DNA from: JAGNZR01 sp051646055
GTDB taxonomy: Bacteria; Fusobacteriota; Fusobacteriia; Fusobacteriales; Fusobacteriaceae
Length of the DNA: 30,149 nt
Direction: 5' to 3'
NCBI GenBank assembly: GCA_051646055.1
Contig: JBOFCM010000147.1
Coordinates: 1 to 30,149 of the forward strand
The translations under genes were made by a program, and so were the position numbers. Shown piece by piece: positions 29,038 to 30,149 of the stretch (positions within the stretch are counted from its first letter, which is position 1; each line of letters starts with the position of its first letter). A model generated the notes under the pieces. It searched no databases. It was not told the origin of the DNA and worked only from the letters and a program-made list of their open reading frames with translations.

Positions 29038-30149
29038 ATGTATTTCTGTACAAAAATTACTGAAAAAGTTTTTTGGATTGGTGTAAACGATAGAAAAACT
29101 GAGAGATTTGAAAACTATATACCTCTTCCTGAGGGAGTAACATATAACTCGTACCTTATCAATGATGAGAAAACTTGTGTTATAGATACTGTAGAGTTCG
29201 GATCTGAGTCAAGTTACTTTGATAAGATAGAGAAAACTCTAATGGGGAAAAAGCTGGACTATATAATTGTAAATCATATGGAACCTGATCATTCAGGATC
29301 CCTTGCCGATCTTGTAAAATTTTATCCTGAGGTAAAAGTTGTAGGAAATAAAAAAACTTTAGATATGATAAAAGCTTTTTACCCTACTTTCGATGTGGAA
29401 AAATTCCAGGAGATTAAAGAGGGGGATATTCTAGATTTAGGCTACCACAAGCTTACTTTTGCAATGATTCCCATGGTACATTGGCCTGAATCTATGGTTA
29501 CTTATGATACAACAGATAAAATTCTTTTTTCTAATGATGCTTTTGGAAGCTTCGGAGCATTGGATGGAGGAATTTTCGATGATCAGTTGGATATAAGTAG
29601 ATATGAGAATGAGATGAGAAGATACTACTCAAATATAGTTGGGAAATTTGGAGTTCAGACAAGCAATGCTATAAAAAAACTTGGAGTTCTTGAAATAAAA
29701 TATATCTGTCCATCTCACGGAATAATCTGGAGAAAAGATATCGCGAGAGTGATAAACCATTTTTACAATTGGGCTAACTTTATCCCAGATGAGTTAGGGG
29801 TAGTTATTGTTTATGGATCTATGTATGGAAATACTGCAAAAATGGCAGAAGCCCTGGCAAGAGAGCTTGGAATCCAAGGAGTTCCTAATGTAAAAGTCTA
29901 TGATGCCTCTAAAACAGACTCATCATTTATCATCAGTGATATTTGGAAATATAAGGGACTTATAATAGGGTCATGTGCTCACAATAATGCGCTGTATCCA
30001 AAGATAGAACCAATTCTTTCCAAACTTCAGAACTATGGGCTTAAAAATAGATATCTTGGAATATTTGGAAATATGCTTTGGTCAGGAGGGGGAGCTAGAG
30101 GAATTCAAGCCTTTGCTGATGCCCTTCCGGGAATTGAAGTTGTAGGAGA
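29038..30149 (+). CDS. Flavodiiron protein (FprA/A-type flavoprotein), 3' end outside window
   Basis: A cytoplasmic oxygen and/or nitric oxide reductase that protects anaerobes. 370 codons are visible of an expected 400 or so. The N-terminal metallo-beta-lactamase domain has the di-iron ligands HMEPDH (His80, Glu82, Asp84, His85), His148 in PMVHWP, Asp167 in SNDAFGSFG and His227 in CPSHGIIW. The flavodoxin domain begins about residue 254, with the FMN phosphate loop YGSMYGNTAK (259-268) and GSCAHNN, NMLWSGGG later. No rubredoxin domain is seen before the edge, so it looks like class A. O2 versus NO preference cannot be judged. The promoter is strong. Confidence 0.94.
   Translation, partial: MYFCTKITEKVFWIGVNDRKTERFENYIPLPEGVTYNSYLINDEKTCVIDTVEFGSESSYFDKIEKTLMGKKLDYIIVNHMEPDHSGSLADLVKFYPEVKVVGNKKTLDMIKAFYPTFDVEKFQEIKEGDILDLGYHKLTFAMIPMVHWPESMVTYDTTDKILFSNDAFGSFGALDGGIFDDQLDISRYENEMRRYYSNIVGKFGVQTSNAIKKLGVLEIKYICPSHGIIWRKDIARVINHFYNWANFIPDELGVVIVYGSMYGNTAKMAEALARELGIQGVPNVKVYDASKTDSSFIISDIWKYKGLIIGSCAHNNALYPKIEPILSKLQNYGLKNRYLGIFGNMLWSGGGARGIQAFADALPGIEVVG

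Noticed and set aside
1..30149. Mobile element, prophage or CRISPR array
   Set aside because: No transposase, integrase, terminal repeats or regularly spaced repeats were seen; the tRNA genes have no adjacent integrase or duplicated 3' end.

Overview
The window is AT-rich, densely packed bacterial chromosome with no phage, insertion sequence, CRISPR array or rRNA. The gene set points to a diderm, fermentative anaerobe of the Fusobacteriota (Fusobacterium/Cetobacterium/Ilyobacter type). The clues are low GC, a lipid A-type acyltransferase (outer membrane), FabK enoyl reductase, HPr kinase together with IIA-Glc, a heterodimeric Fe-S fumarase with malic enzyme, a flavodiiron protein, and near-consensus sigma-70 promoters with strong GGAGG ribosome sites. 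The phylum is inferred from gene content and was not tested by a search.

Layout. 1-140: 3' end of a membrane protein. 266-4620 (+): a five-gene Ynj-type operon (lipoprotein binding protein, two permeases, ATPase, CDP-alcohol phosphatidyltransferase). 4666-6605 (-): an LpxL-like acyltransferase followed by aldose 1-epimerase. 6751-12213 (+): a six-gene operon mtnN-folC-orf117-hprK-nrnA-sepF. 12249-14224 (-): a metallophosphoesterase coupled to a ParB-fold protein. 14353-14513 (+): tRNA-Pro(TGG) and tRNA-Gln(TTG). 14637-16325 (+): M3 oligopeptidase. 16372-18957 (-): a small acidic protein, a MalY/PatB C-S lyase, a small siroheme reductase-like protein and a two-helix membrane protein. 19059-22186 (-): crr-fumarase alpha-fumarase beta-malic enzyme. 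22400-24994 (+): ClpB. 25068-25952 (+): EamA transporter. 26002-26955 (-): FabK. 27135-27752 (+): HD phosphohydrolase. 27852-27944 (+): a 30-residue microprotein with its own promoter and terminator. 27982-28848 (-): Lgt. 29038 to the end (+): flavodiiron protein, cut by the window edge.

How the genes fit together. HprK and IIA-Glc are both PTS regulatory components, and IIA-Glc heads the operon for fumarate-to-malate-to-pyruvate conversion, which suggests a link between sugar uptake and C4-acid metabolism. Lgt would lipidate the Ynj binding protein. LpxL, Lgt and FabK serve the envelope.

Most notable. (1) HprK is a tandem fusion of two full-length HprK units that have decayed reciprocally: the N-terminal unit lost the P-loop but kept the YDRLG and PVRxGRN segments, while the C-terminal unit kept the P-loop and lost those segments. 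(2) A previously unmarked 30-codon gene at 27852-27944 has a TTGAAA-17-TATAAT promoter, a possible operator, a GGAGG site and a terminator. (3) The Ynj operon has its permease as two genes and keeps the CDP-alcohol transferase partner. (4) A very short SepF-like protein lies in the hprK operon of a diderm.
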